Assembly: GCF_001279525.1 (NCBI RefSeq)
Contig: NZ_LGDY01000138.1
Span: 62,001-126,000, forward strand
Length of the DNA stretch: 64,000 bases
Direction of reading: 5' to 3'
Source: Nocardia sp. NRRL S-836
GTDB lineage: Bacteria > Actinomycetota > Actinomycetes > Mycobacteriales > Pseudonocardiaceae
Shown: positions 28,483 to 38,086 of the stretch, piece after piece
Layout: each line of letters begins with the position of its first letter
Position numbering within the stretch: the first letter of the stretch is position 1
Notes under the pieces: generated by a model
What the model was told of the DNA's origin: nothing
Databases searched by the model: none
What the model saw: only the letters and a program-made list of their open reading frames with translations
Made by a program: the position numbers and the translations under genes

Positions 28483-29604
28483 CTAGTCCCAGGCGACCGG
28501 CATGCCTTCTAGGCCGCCGATCACCAGGCTCGCCCGGTGCGGCAGCTCCTCTTCGGGCACGGCCAGCCGCAGCTTCGGGAACCGCGTGAACAGGCCGGGG
28601 AACGCGATCTTCAGCTCGATCCGCGCCAGGTGCTGCCCGATGCACTGGTGGATGCCGTGCCCGAACGCCAGGTGTCCCGCCGCACCGCGCGCCAGGTCGA
28701 GCACGTCGGGGTCGGCGTAGCGCGCCGGGTCGCGGTTCGCGGAACCGAGCTCGACCTGGACCGTGTCGCCCTTGCGCACGAGCACGCCGTCGACCTCGAC
28801 GTCCTCCAACGCCGTGCGCACCGTCACCGGCGTCAGGCTGATGTAGCGCAGCAGCTCCTCGACGGCGGCGTCGGGCCGAGCCAGCACCGCGTCCACCCGA
28901 GCCCGGTCGCGCAGCAGCTCCAGCGTGCCGAGCGACAGCATGTTCGTCGTCGTGTCGAGGCCGCCGCCGAGCAACGCCATGCCCATCGTCGCCAGCTCGT
29001 CGTCGGTGAGCGGGTCGGCCGCGCCGGTCTCCGCGTTGACGAGGTCGCTGAGCACGTCGTCGGTCGGACGCGCCCGCTTCGCCGCGACCATCTCCAGCAT
29101 GAACCGCTGCAACCGCTCGAACGCCGCGTACATCGCCTCGGCCTCACCGGCTCCCGCGCCGCTGGCACCGGTCAGCAGCACCGCGTCCTGCTGGAACTCC
29201 GCGCGCCGCTCGTACGGCACCCCGAGCAGCTCGCAGATCATCAGGCCCGGCACCGGCGACGCGAAGTGCTCCACCAGGTCCGCCGGCGACCCCGCAGCCG
29301 CCAGCGCGTCCAGCTGAGCCGCGGTGATCTCCTCCAGCCGTTCGGCGAGCAGCCGCATCCGCCTTACGGTGAACTGCCCGGTCAACCGGCCGCGGTACCG
29401 GGTGTGCTCCGGCGGGTCGTGGTCGGTGAACGCACCTGGCGGCGACTGCGGCGCGTCACCGGGACTGCCGGGACCGAACGGGTTGTGCATCAGGTCCGGC
29501 CGGATGCTGAACCGGTTGTCCGCGAGCACCGCACGCACACTCGCGTGGTCGTGCGCGCGCCAGCCGACGTGCCCGTCCGGATACGTCATCGGGCTCAGTG
29601 GCAT
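28483..29604 (-). CDS. Cytochrome P450
   Basis: A 373-residue soluble bacterial P450. The I-helix oxygen-binding motif is GGGLDTTTN, the K-helix ExxR is EELLR, and the haem-binding loop is FGHGIHQCIGQHLAR with the axial cysteine. It is slightly shorter than the usual 395-410 residues and begins close to the B-helix (MPLSPMTYPDGHVGWRAHDH). No ferredoxin or reductase gene is adjacent, so its partners and substrate are unknown. About 260 bp downstream, up to hflX's partner gene, hold nothing else I recognise apart from a weak repeat-like stretch near 28386. Confidence 0.92.
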   Translation of the reverse strand: MPLSPMTYPDGHVGWRAHDHASVRAVLADNRFSIRPDLMHNPFGPGSPGDAPQSPPGAFTDHDPPEHTRYRGRLTGQFTVRRMRLLAERLEEITAAQLDALAAAGSPADLVEHFASPVPGLMICELLGVPYERRAEFQQDAVLLTGASGAGAGEAEAMYAAFERLQRFMLEMVAAKRARPTDDVLSDLVNAETGAADPLTDDELATMGMALLGGGLDTTTNMLSLGTLELLRDRARVDAVLARPDAAVEELLRYISLTPVTVRTALEDVEVDGVLVRKGDTVQVELGSANRDPARYADPDVLDLARGAAGHLAFGHGIHQCIGQHLARIELKIAFPGLFTRFPKLRLAVPEEELPHRASLVIGGLEGMPVAWD

Positions 29605-29650
29605 TGCTTCCCCCTAGCAACGAGGTCTTTCCCCTACCTGCAAGCTAAAT

Positions 29651-29687
29651 ACGTTTGCGGACGACGGCAAAAGACTCGTTGCAATGG
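29651..29687 (-). repeat. Dispersed palindromic repeat, copy C
   Basis: A 37-nt stretch beginning ACGTTTGCGGACGAC aligns without gaps to copy A with four mismatches. Its central palindrome is less perfect (TTTGC and GCAAA arms). It lies in the 110-bp gap between the divergent P450 gene and the regulator at 29714. Confidence 0.75.
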
Positions 29688-29713
29688 CCTGAAGCGCAAG
29701 GCACGATGAGGTC

Positions 29714-30463
29714 GTGCCTGGTAAGCGGCTAGACGAAGAGGAACGCCAGCTCATCGCCCAGTGGCTGTGGGACGGGCTGGGGTACTCCGAGATCGGAAGA
29801 CGGTTGCAAAGGCCGGCCTCGACGATCCAGCGCGAGGTCCTGCGCAACGGCGGCCACAACAACTACCGGCCGGCCGCCGCGCACCGGGCGGCGAGCGAAC
29901 GGGCGATGCGCCGGCTGCCGTCGGTCGACGACCTCGACGTCGACGAGGAGGCGCACTCGTTCGGGCGCAGTCCGGGCAAGGTGCAGGAGTTCCACCTCAG
30001 GCTCGTCGCGGCGTTCGTGCAGACCGGCATACCGCGCACGGCGGCGCGGATCATGGCTGAGATCTTCATGACCGACAAGGGCAGCCTGACCGCGACCGAG
30101 CTGGTGCTGCGGCTGTCGATCAGCCCCGGCACGGTGTCGCGGTCGACGGCCTACCTGCGCGACCTCGACCTGCTGCACGCCGAGCGCGACGGCAAGCGCG
30201 TGCGGTACTACCTGGGCGACGACATCTGGTACCGGGCGTGGCTGGCCAGCGCCGGGCGCAACCGCGTCTGGGCGCACACCTCACTGGACGGTGCCGAGAT
30301 CTTCGGTCTCGACACGCCAGTGGGTGCGCGCCTGAAGGACATGGGGCAGTTCTTCGCCTTCGTCGTCGTGGACATGGAGGCCACGAGGCAGAAGTGGCTC
30401 GACTACTTCGAGAAGAAGAAGGCCGCCCGCGAGAGAGCTAGGGGAGACGCCGCAGGACGGTGA
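29714..30463 (+). CDS. Transcriptional regulator: IS30-type HTH fused to MarR/GbsR-like domain
   Basis: A 249-residue protein with two DNA-binding modules. Residues about 4-45 resemble the IS30-transposase helix-turn-helix ([38 protein letters not shown]). Residues about 85-180 form a MarR/GbsR-like winged helix ([56 protein letters not shown]). No transposase catalytic domain is present. GTG start; the 3' end overlaps convergent lexA by 26 nt. Targets unknown; the divergent P450 is a candidate. Confidence 0.8.
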   Translation: MPGKRLDEEERQLIAQWLWDGLGYSEIGRRLQRPASTIQREVLRNGGHNNYRPAAAHRAASERAMRRLPSVDDLDVDEEAHSFGRSPGKVQEFHLRLVAAFVQTGIPRTAARIMAEIFMTDKGSLTATELVLRLSISPGTVSRSTAYLRDLDLLHAERDGKRVRYYLGDDIWYRAWLASAGRNRVWAHTSLDGAEIFGLDTPVGARLKDMGQFFAFVVVDMEATRQKWLDYFEKKKAARERARGDAAGR

Positions 30464-31130
30464 CGACCTTGCCGAGGATGGTGGCCTCGTCGCCGTTGAT
30501 CGGCTCGTAGGCCGGGTTGTGCGGCAGCAGCCACACGTGGCCGTCCTTGCGCTTGAACGTCTTCACGGTCGCCTCGCCGTCGATCATGGCGGCGACGATC
30601 TCGCCCTGGTCGGCGGTGGGCTGCTTGCGGATCACGACCCAGTCGCCGTCGGTGATCGCGGCGTCGATCATCGAGTCGCCGACGACGCGCAGCAGGAACA
30701 GCTCGCCCTCGCCCACGATCTCGCGCGGCAGCGGGAACACGTCCTCGATCGACTCCTCCGCCAGGATCGGCCCACCGGCCGCGATCCGGCCGACCATCGG
30801 CACGTAGGCGGGGGTCGGCTTGGACATCGGGTCGAGACCGGGGTCGATCTCGGAGGGCAGCATCCCCACCGCGCGCGGGCGGTTCGGGTCGCGGCGTAGG
30901 AAGCCCTTCCGCTCCAGCGCGCGCAACTGGTACGCGACCGAGGAGGTCGACGTGAGACCCACGGCCTCACCGATCTCCCGCACGCTCGGCGGGTAGCCGA
31001 AGCGGTCGACCCAGTCGCGGATCACGTCGAGCACCTTGCGCTGGCGCAGGGTCAGACCGGCATTGCCCGCGATCTCACTCACCTCTGTTGCAACAACAGC
31101 GGGATCTGGGTCGATCGTCTTGCCTGCCAC
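30438..31130 (-). CDS. lexA: SOS response repressor LexA
   Basis: A 230-residue repressor of DNA-damage genes that self-cleaves with RecA. The N-terminal winged helix is [20 protein letters not shown] with [19 protein letters not shown]. The Ala-Gly cleavage site is in RIAAGGPI, the catalytic Ser in [11 protein letters not shown] and the Lys in [10 protein letters not shown] chose GTG at 31130, preceded by GAGGAGGGA; an earlier start to 31226 lacks support. An SOS box at 31304-31319 lies in the divergent region shared with the next gene. Confidence 0.95.
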   Translation of the reverse strand: MAGKTIDPDPAVVATEVSEIAGNAGLTLRQRKVLDVIRDWVDRFGYPPSVREIGEAVGLTSTSSVAYQLRALERKGFLRRDPNRPRAVGMLPSEIDPGLDPMSKPTPAYVPMVGRIAAGGPILAEESIEDVFPLPREIVGEGELFLLRVVGDSMIDAAITDGDWVVIRKQPTADQGEIVAAMIDGEATVKTFKRKDGHVWLLPHNPAYEPINGDEATILGKVVTVLRRLP

Positions 31131-31303
31131 GGTCGTTGTCCCTCCTCGCCGCCCCCAGTTCGAATGGGATTCCGGCCTCCGTCGATCTTCCCGGTCGACG
31201 GTAGTCGTGTTTGCTGCACAGATCAAACACCTGTTCGAGGTATTTGGCCGCGTGTTGTGGCGTCCGTGGCGCCGGTCTGGTAGAAATTCGCACGGACGTT
31301 CGA

Positions 31304-31319
31304 TCGAACTTGTGTTCGA
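31304..31319. promoter_or_regulatory. LexA-binding SOS box
   Basis: TCGAACTTGTGTTCGA is a perfect match to the actinobacterial SOS palindrome TCGAAC-N4-GTTCGA. It lies 31 nt upstream of the small membrane-protein gene and 174 nt upstream of lexA, so it most directly controls the small gene and may also serve lexA. Confidence 0.93.
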
Positions 31320-31350
31320 TCAAGGTGCTTGACCTGCGATGGAGGGCGTC

Positions 31351-31623
31351 ATGGCGGTGCTGGTCGAGAAGCGGTTGCGCGTTGTCGAGGACGCGGACGT
31401 CGCAGCGGGCCGTCCACTCCGTTCGGGTCCCCGTGTCATGCCCAGGCGCCCGGCGACGCGGCCGCACCCGGTCGTCGTTCCGGCCGCGCGCGAGTCGAGC
31501 TCGTGCGAGGTCCGGCCGAAGCGCGAGTCCACTCTGGAGCTGGTCGCGGCCGGCGTGCTGAGCGCTCTGACCGTCATCGCCCTGGGCGTGCTCTACCTCC
31601 AGCAGATGGGGGTCACGCCGTAA
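31351..31623 (+). CDS. Small single-pass membrane protein under an SOS box
   Basis: A 90-residue protein, very basic over residues 1-60 (MAVLVEKRLRVVEDADVAAG onward, many Arg and Pro), with one transmembrane helix at about 66-84 (LELVAAGVLSALTVIALGVL) and a short tail. ATG at 31351 has GGAGG 5 nt upstream; the upstream ATG at 31339 overlaps that site. Its place, divergent from lexA and before nrdR, is that of Rv2719c (ChiZ) in mycobacteria and divS in corynebacteria, SOS-induced cell-division inhibitors. It lacks the LysM domain of Rv2719c. A role in SOS division arrest is inferred. Confidence 0.82.
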   Translation: MAVLVEKRLRVVEDADVAAGRPLRSGPRVMPRRPATRPHPVVVPAARESSSCEVRPKRESTLELVAAGVLSALTVIALGVLYLQQMGVTP

Positions 31624-31757
31624 GGCGGCCCCCACATCTTGTGTTTCCTGCGCCCGCCATGACGTGTTCGCTCCGTCATGTGCGGGCGTCGCTGTGTAAT
31701 CACCGCTGATCGCTCGCGGTTCCTCCAACCGAGTGACGCGCGACGCGCCGTGTCGAG

Positions 31758-31787
31758 TTGCGTTCCGCGTCGGTCGCGATCTAGGTT
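31758..31787 (+). promoter_or_regulatory. Candidate nrdR-nrdJ promoter
   Basis: TTGCGT (31758-31763) and TAGGTT (31782-31787) are separated by 18 bp. The first NrdR-like box begins 7 bp after the -10 element, where a repressor would block initiation. The transcript would have a leader of about 100 nt. Confidence 0.45.
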
Positions 31788-31793
31788 CTACCC

Positions 31794-31838
31794 CTACATC
31801 TAGTGGTTACACCGTCGTAAGTAGTCCACAGGTTGTGG
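31794..31838 (+). promoter_or_regulatory. Candidate NrdR boxes upstream of nrdR
   Basis: Box 1 has the core CTACATCTAG (31794-31803), matching the CTA-N4-TAG core of known NrdR boxes. About 33 bp downstream, CCACAGGTTGTGG (31826-31838) is a second palindrome at roughly three helical turns, the usual tandem arrangement. The second also contains two inverted near-DnaA boxes, TAGTCCACA (31822-31830) and TTACCCACA (complement of 31834-31842). Box 1 is fairly convincing, box 2 less so. Confidence 0.6.
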
Positions 31839-31896
31839 GTAACCCAACCAGTGCGGCTGCTGCGTCGGGTGCTGCGCTGGGAAGGGGTGAGGTCGC

Positions 31897-32364
31897 GTGC
31901 GGTGTCCGTTCTGCCGCCATTCGGACTCGCGGGTGGTCGACTCCCGTGAGGTCGACGAGGGCCAGGTGATCCGTCGCCGTCGCTCCTGCAACAGCTGCAG
32001 CCGCAGGTTCACCACGGTCGAAGAAGCGGTTCTCGCCGTGGTCAAGCGCTCCGGGGTGACGGAGCCGTTCAGCCGCGACAAGGTGGTCGTCGGCGTGCGC
32101 AGGGCGTGCCAGGGCCGCCCGGTCGACGAGGACGCGTTCCAGCAGCTCGCGCAGCGAGTGGAAGAGTCGATCCGGTCGACGGGATGTGCGGAAATCCCGA
32201 GTCACGAGGTGGGCCTCGCCATTCTCGGCCCCCTGCGCGAACTCGACGAGGTCGCTTATCTGCGCTTCGCGAGCGTCTACAGGTCCTTCTCGTCCGTCGA
32301 GGACTTCGAGAAGGAAATCCTCGATCTTCGCACTGCACGGGCCGAAGCGGCCCAAGAGCAGTGA
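31897..32364 (+). CDS. nrdR: Ribonucleotide reductase repressor NrdR
   Basis: A 155-residue repressor of ribonucleotide reductase genes that senses ATP/dATP. An N-terminal zinc ribbon (CPFC and CNSC) is followed by [11 protein letters not shown] and [17 protein letters not shown]; the ATP-cone domain occupies about residues 46-136 ([20 protein letters not shown]). GTG start with GAAGGGGTGAGG upstream. It is the first gene of nrdR-nrdJ, with candidate NrdR boxes upstream implying autoregulation. Confidence 0.96.
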   Translation: MRCPFCRHSDSRVVDSREVDEGQVIRRRRSCNSCSRRFTTVEEAVLAVVKRSGVTEPFSRDKVVVGVRRACQGRPVDEDAFQQLAQRVEESIRSTGCAEIPSHEVGLAILGPLRELDEVAYLRFASVYRSFSSVEDFEKEILDLRTARAEAAQEQ

Positions 32365-32429
32365 TCCGCGCTCACTGAAGCGCGCTCATTCAGCCTTATA
32401 TCTACGCACCAGCACGAGGGAGATCCACC

Positions 32430-35255
<2,826 letters not shown>

Positions 35256-35267
35256 TCACCCGGTGAC

Positions 35268-35303
35268 CACCTGCTGGGGGAGCGCACGCTCCCTCAGCAG
35301 GTG
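35268..35303. terminator. Terminator after nrdJ
   Basis: A 16-bp stem with one G-U pair (35268-35283 and 35288-35303) and a 4-nt loop. It overlaps the last codons of the convergent HNH gene, so it could end transcription in both directions. Confidence 0.7.
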
Positions 35304-35815
35304 TCCGGCACCGTGATCCCGTGCCGGTCGGCCAGCTTCTTCTCGATCTCCGCGATCACGCACGCGATCGTCGACGGGTTGAGCCGCCCCTCTCCGAAGT
35401 GGACGACGGTCTTCGCGAACTCGTCGGCCGCCAGCGCGCGGCACTCCGCGTTCAGGGCCCCGTGGTCGACCGCGGCTTCTTTGAAGCACTCCAACGGCTT
35501 GCGCCCGAAGATGACCTCGAACTCCGCCCACCCGCGGATCGTCCAGTACGTGTCGTGCGACGGCACGGACGTCGCCCGCAGCCACCGCCACAGGTACCGC
35601 GGGTCGGCGTGCGTCGGCGCCTCGCGGTGGCACCGGCCGCACAGCAGCACGAGGTTGGCGGCCGTGTCGGTGCCGCCCAGCGACGCGGGAACGATCCGGC
35701 ACCGCTCCAGCGCCGCCCGGTAGCCGCAGCGCCAGCACCGTTCGCAGGCCTCGCTCCAGTCGACGGCCACGCGCTCCACACCGGACCAGTGGTCGACGAT
35801 CTGCCTGGCGTCCAT
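35294..35815 (-). CDS. HNH-nuclease-like protein with altered catalytic motif
   Basis: A 173-residue protein with a zinc-finger HNH-like module at residues about 24-72: CERCWRCGY, then ERCRIVPASLGGTDTAANLV and LLCGRCHREAP. In active relatives the position before IVP is His; here it is Arg (CRIVP), so the nuclease may be inactive. The C-terminal 100 residues (including WAEFEVIFGRKPLECFKEA) are unassigned. I chose the ATG at 35815, preceded by GGGAGG. It is divergent from the unknown gene at 35952. Confidence 0.78.
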   Translation of the reverse strand: MDARQIVDHWSGVERVAVDWSEACERCWRCGYRAALERCRIVPASLGGTDTAANLVLLCGRCHREAPTHADPRYLWRWLRATSVPSHDTYWTIRGWAEFEVIFGRKPLECFKEAAVDHGALNAECRALAADEFAKTVVHFGEGRLNPSTIACVIAEIEKKLADRHGITVPDTC

Positions 35816-35951
35816 CTGCCCTCCCAGTTCCTTGCCCCTCCTGTCGGCGGCGGAGGCGTTTGCGTTTCGCATGTGGGCGGTCGTGATAGAACAACGGCAA
35901 AGGGGCGGCCATCTCCCGGCCGTCCCTTTCCGTGTTGCTGCAGGGGGATGG

Positions 35952-36503
35952 ATGCGTTCGTTCGACGACTTGCGCGGCTACTTGTTCGACCAGCTCAACG
36001 CCGCGATCCGGCGTCCGGGCATGCACGGTGGCGAGCCGGTGATCCTCACGCTGTTCGACGCGCTGGCGTTCGCCGACGGCCGCGCGGACCGGTGGCAGGC
36101 CGAACTCGAGTCGCTGGTGACGCGGGGTGCGGCGAACGCGGCGATGGTCACGGGCGCCGTGCACGAGGTGCTCGGGTACCGCAGCGAGGACGTGATGGCG
36201 TCGGTGTACGCGGACCTCGCGCACCGGCAGGGCTGGCTGACGCTGGACACCGACAGCCGGATACCGGGCGTGCTCGGTGAGGGCGACTGCGTGCTGACCG
36301 AGGTGGTCGAGGAGTACGGGGCGCCGCCGCTGTGGTTCGGCGGCACGAACCCGGCCTACCCGAAGACGCTCGGCTACCCGGACCGGTCAGGGGCGCTGGT
36401 GTTCTTCCACTTCATGCCGGAGCTGCGGCTGATGGCGGTGCGGCGGGGCGACGGCGACTTCCGGGAGAGCTTCCTGTTCACGCCCGCCGGGCGATCTCGG
36501 TGA
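35952..36503 (+). CDS. Protein of unknown function
   Basis: A 183-residue soluble, mixed alpha/beta protein with no motif I recognise. Notable stretches are MHGGEPVILTLFDALAFADG, PPLWFGGTNPAYPKTLGYP and GALVFFHFMPELRLMAVRRG. The ATG at 35952 follows a G-rich CAGGGGGATG. It is divergent from the HNH-like gene (136 bp apart) and its 3' end overlaps the convergent LysR gene by 26 nt. GC content and codon use look like those of its neighbours. Confidence 0.65.
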   Translation: MRSFDDLRGYLFDQLNAAIRRPGMHGGEPVILTLFDALAFADGRADRWQAELESLVTRGAANAAMVTGAVHEVLGYRSEDVMASVYADLAHRQGWLTLDTDSRIPGVLGEGDCVLTEVVEEYGAPPLWFGGTNPAYPKTLGYPDRSGALVFFHFMPELRLMAVRRGDGDFRESFLFTPAGRSR

Positions 36504-37266
36504 ACTCCGCGATGAGCGGCGTCCGGCGGTGTGCTGCCCACGCCAGGGCGACCTCGTTCGGTGCGATGTCCTCGATCGGCACGTGCACCAGGTCCTCGCG
36601 CGAGTAGAACACCGCGGTCGACAACGGCAGGATCGCGACGCCGCCGTGCATCGCGACGTGTTCCAGCTTCTCCTCGACGGAACGCAGGCCCGGCGGGTCG
36701 GCGTGGTGCACGCGCCGTTCGCCGGAGAGGTCCGCCTCCCGCACGCTTTCCTTGCCCGCCAACCGGTGCGTGACCGGTAGGACGGCCACCCGAGGCTCGC
36801 TGAACAACGGCACGCAGCGCAGCCCCTCCAGCGGAACGGGCAGCCGCACGTACCCGACGTCGACGCGGCCGTCGTGGATCACCTCGACCTGGTCGTCCCA
36901 CGTCGTGCGCACCACATCCACCCGCAGGCCGGGGTGGCGCGCGGACAGGGCGCGCAGCGCGGGCGTCACGATCAGGCCCGGCATGAACCCGACGGTGAAC
37001 TTGTCCGCCGCCCCCACCCGCCGCAGCAGCGCCGAAGCCTGGGCGAGCAACGGGCGTGCGTCGGCCAGCAGCGCCGCACCGGCCGGCGTCAGCTCCGTGC
37101 CCTTCGAGGAACGGTCGAACAGCCGCACCTTCAGCTCGGCCTCGAGCGCGCGGATCTGCCGCGACAGCACGGGCTGCGCGATGTGCAACACCTCGGCGGC
37201 ACGGCCGAAGTTGCGTTGCTCCGCGACCGCTACGAAATACCGCAGCTTCCGCAGGTCCAGATCCAT
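36478..37266 (-). CDS. LysR-family transcriptional regulator
   Basis: A 262-residue regulator. The N-terminal winged HTH is MDLDLRKLRYFVAVAEQRNF with GRAAEVLHIAQPVLSRQIRA and RLFDRSSKGTELTPAG. The substrate-binding domain follows from about residue 85 (FTVGFMPGLIVTPALRAL) but is shorter than usual, since LysR proteins commonly have about 290-300 residues. ATG at 37266 is preceded by GGGGAG. It is divergent from the ADP-ribosylglycohydrolase gene, which it may control. Confidence 0.88.
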   Translation of the reverse strand: MDLDLRKLRYFVAVAEQRNFGRAAEVLHIAQPVLSRQIRALEAELKVRLFDRSSKGTELTPAGAALLADARPLLAQASALLRRVGAADKFTVGFMPGLIVTPALRALSARHPGLRVDVVRTTWDDQVEVIHDGRVDVGYVRLPVPLEGLRCVPLFSEPRVAVLPVTHRLAGKESVREADLSGERRVHHADPPGLRSVEEKLEHVAMHGGVAILPLSTAVFYSREDLVHVPIEDIAPNEVALAWAAHRRTPLIAEFTEIARRA

Positions 37267-37334
37267 CTCCCCAGGGTAGGGCAGGGCAGGAAAAAGCGCT
37301 GAAAATGTTGTGGGACAAGGTAAAATCGAACCCG

Positions 37335-38012
37335 ATGCGCATCGTTCTGCACGCACGTGCGCGCCTGGATCTCGCATACGACTCGCTCGACGGCCTGTCC
37401 GTCGGCGACGGGCTGGGCGCACAGTTCTTCATGGTCGGCCGCTCGCTGTCCGACCTCGTGGCCGGTGAGCCGCCACGAGGGCCCTGGGATTGGACCGACG
37501 ACACAGAGATGGCCTGCAACCTCGTCACCGAGCTCCGCGACCACGGCGAGATCGATCAGGACCGGCTCGCCGCGTTGTTCGCCGACCGCTGCGAGCCCTA
37601 CCGGGGTTACGGCGCCGGCGCGTTCACGATCCTGCGCAAGTTCCGTCAGGGCACACCGTGGCGGCAGGCGGCCGGCAGCGCGTTCGACGGCCAGGGGTCG
37701 TGCGGCAACGGCGCCGCCATGCGGATCGCCCCGCTCGGTGCCTACTTCGCCGGCGACCCGGACGCCGTGACGGTTCAGGCGATCCGGGCCAGCGAGGTCA
37801 CGCACCAGCACCCGGAGGCTCAGGACACCGTGCCGTTCACGCTCTGGGTGGCGGCACATCACCTCGACGACTACCGCACCGCGATCACGACGTGCATCAG
37901 GGCCGGGGGAGACATCGACACCACCGCGGCGATCGTCGGCGGCATCGTCACCCGCCCGCCGCGGACCTGGCTGGCCGGACGGGAACCGCTGCCGGAGTGG
38001 GTGACCCGCTAG
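37335..38012 (+). CDS. ADP-ribosylglycohydrolase-family protein
   Basis: A 225-residue member of the ARH/DraG family, which removes ADP-ribose from proteins or small molecules. The metal-binding motifs are visible: DSLDGLSVGDGLG, WTDDTEMA, GNGAAMRIAPLG and AGGDIDTTAAIVGGIV. It is shorter than many relatives (about 300 residues) but all four motifs are kept. TAAAAT (37321-37326) lies 8 nt before the ATG and there is no ribosome binding site, so the mRNA is probably leaderless. It is divergent from the LysR gene. Confidence 0.85.
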   Translation: MRIVLHARARLDLAYDSLDGLSVGDGLGAQFFMVGRSLSDLVAGEPPRGPWDWTDDTEMACNLVTELRDHGEIDQDRLAALFADRCEPYRGYGAGAFTILRKFRQGTPWRQAAGSAFDGQGSCGNGAAMRIAPLGAYFAGDPDAVTVQAIRASEVTHQHPEAQDTVPFTLWVAAHHLDDYRTAITTCIRAGGDIDTTAAIVGGIVTRPPRTWLAGREPLPEWVTR

Positions 38013-38086
38013 ACTTATTCATCACCTGTTGAGTTTTCAGCCCACTGCTCGTAGCCTCGGTTCCAGGCGAGGTCTGGAGGAGTGCG

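Noticed and set aside
31624..31896. Cobalamin riboswitch before nrdR-nrdJ
   Set aside because: The region is about 270 nt and lacks the B12-box features; the visible signals are a promoter and NrdR-like boxes instead.
38013..38086. Rifamycin-associated element upstream of the phosphotransferase-like gene
   Set aside because: I looked for the 19-bp GGGGCTTGCGGCAAGGCCC palindrome here and before the HelD-like gene (50719-51085) and found no acceptable match.
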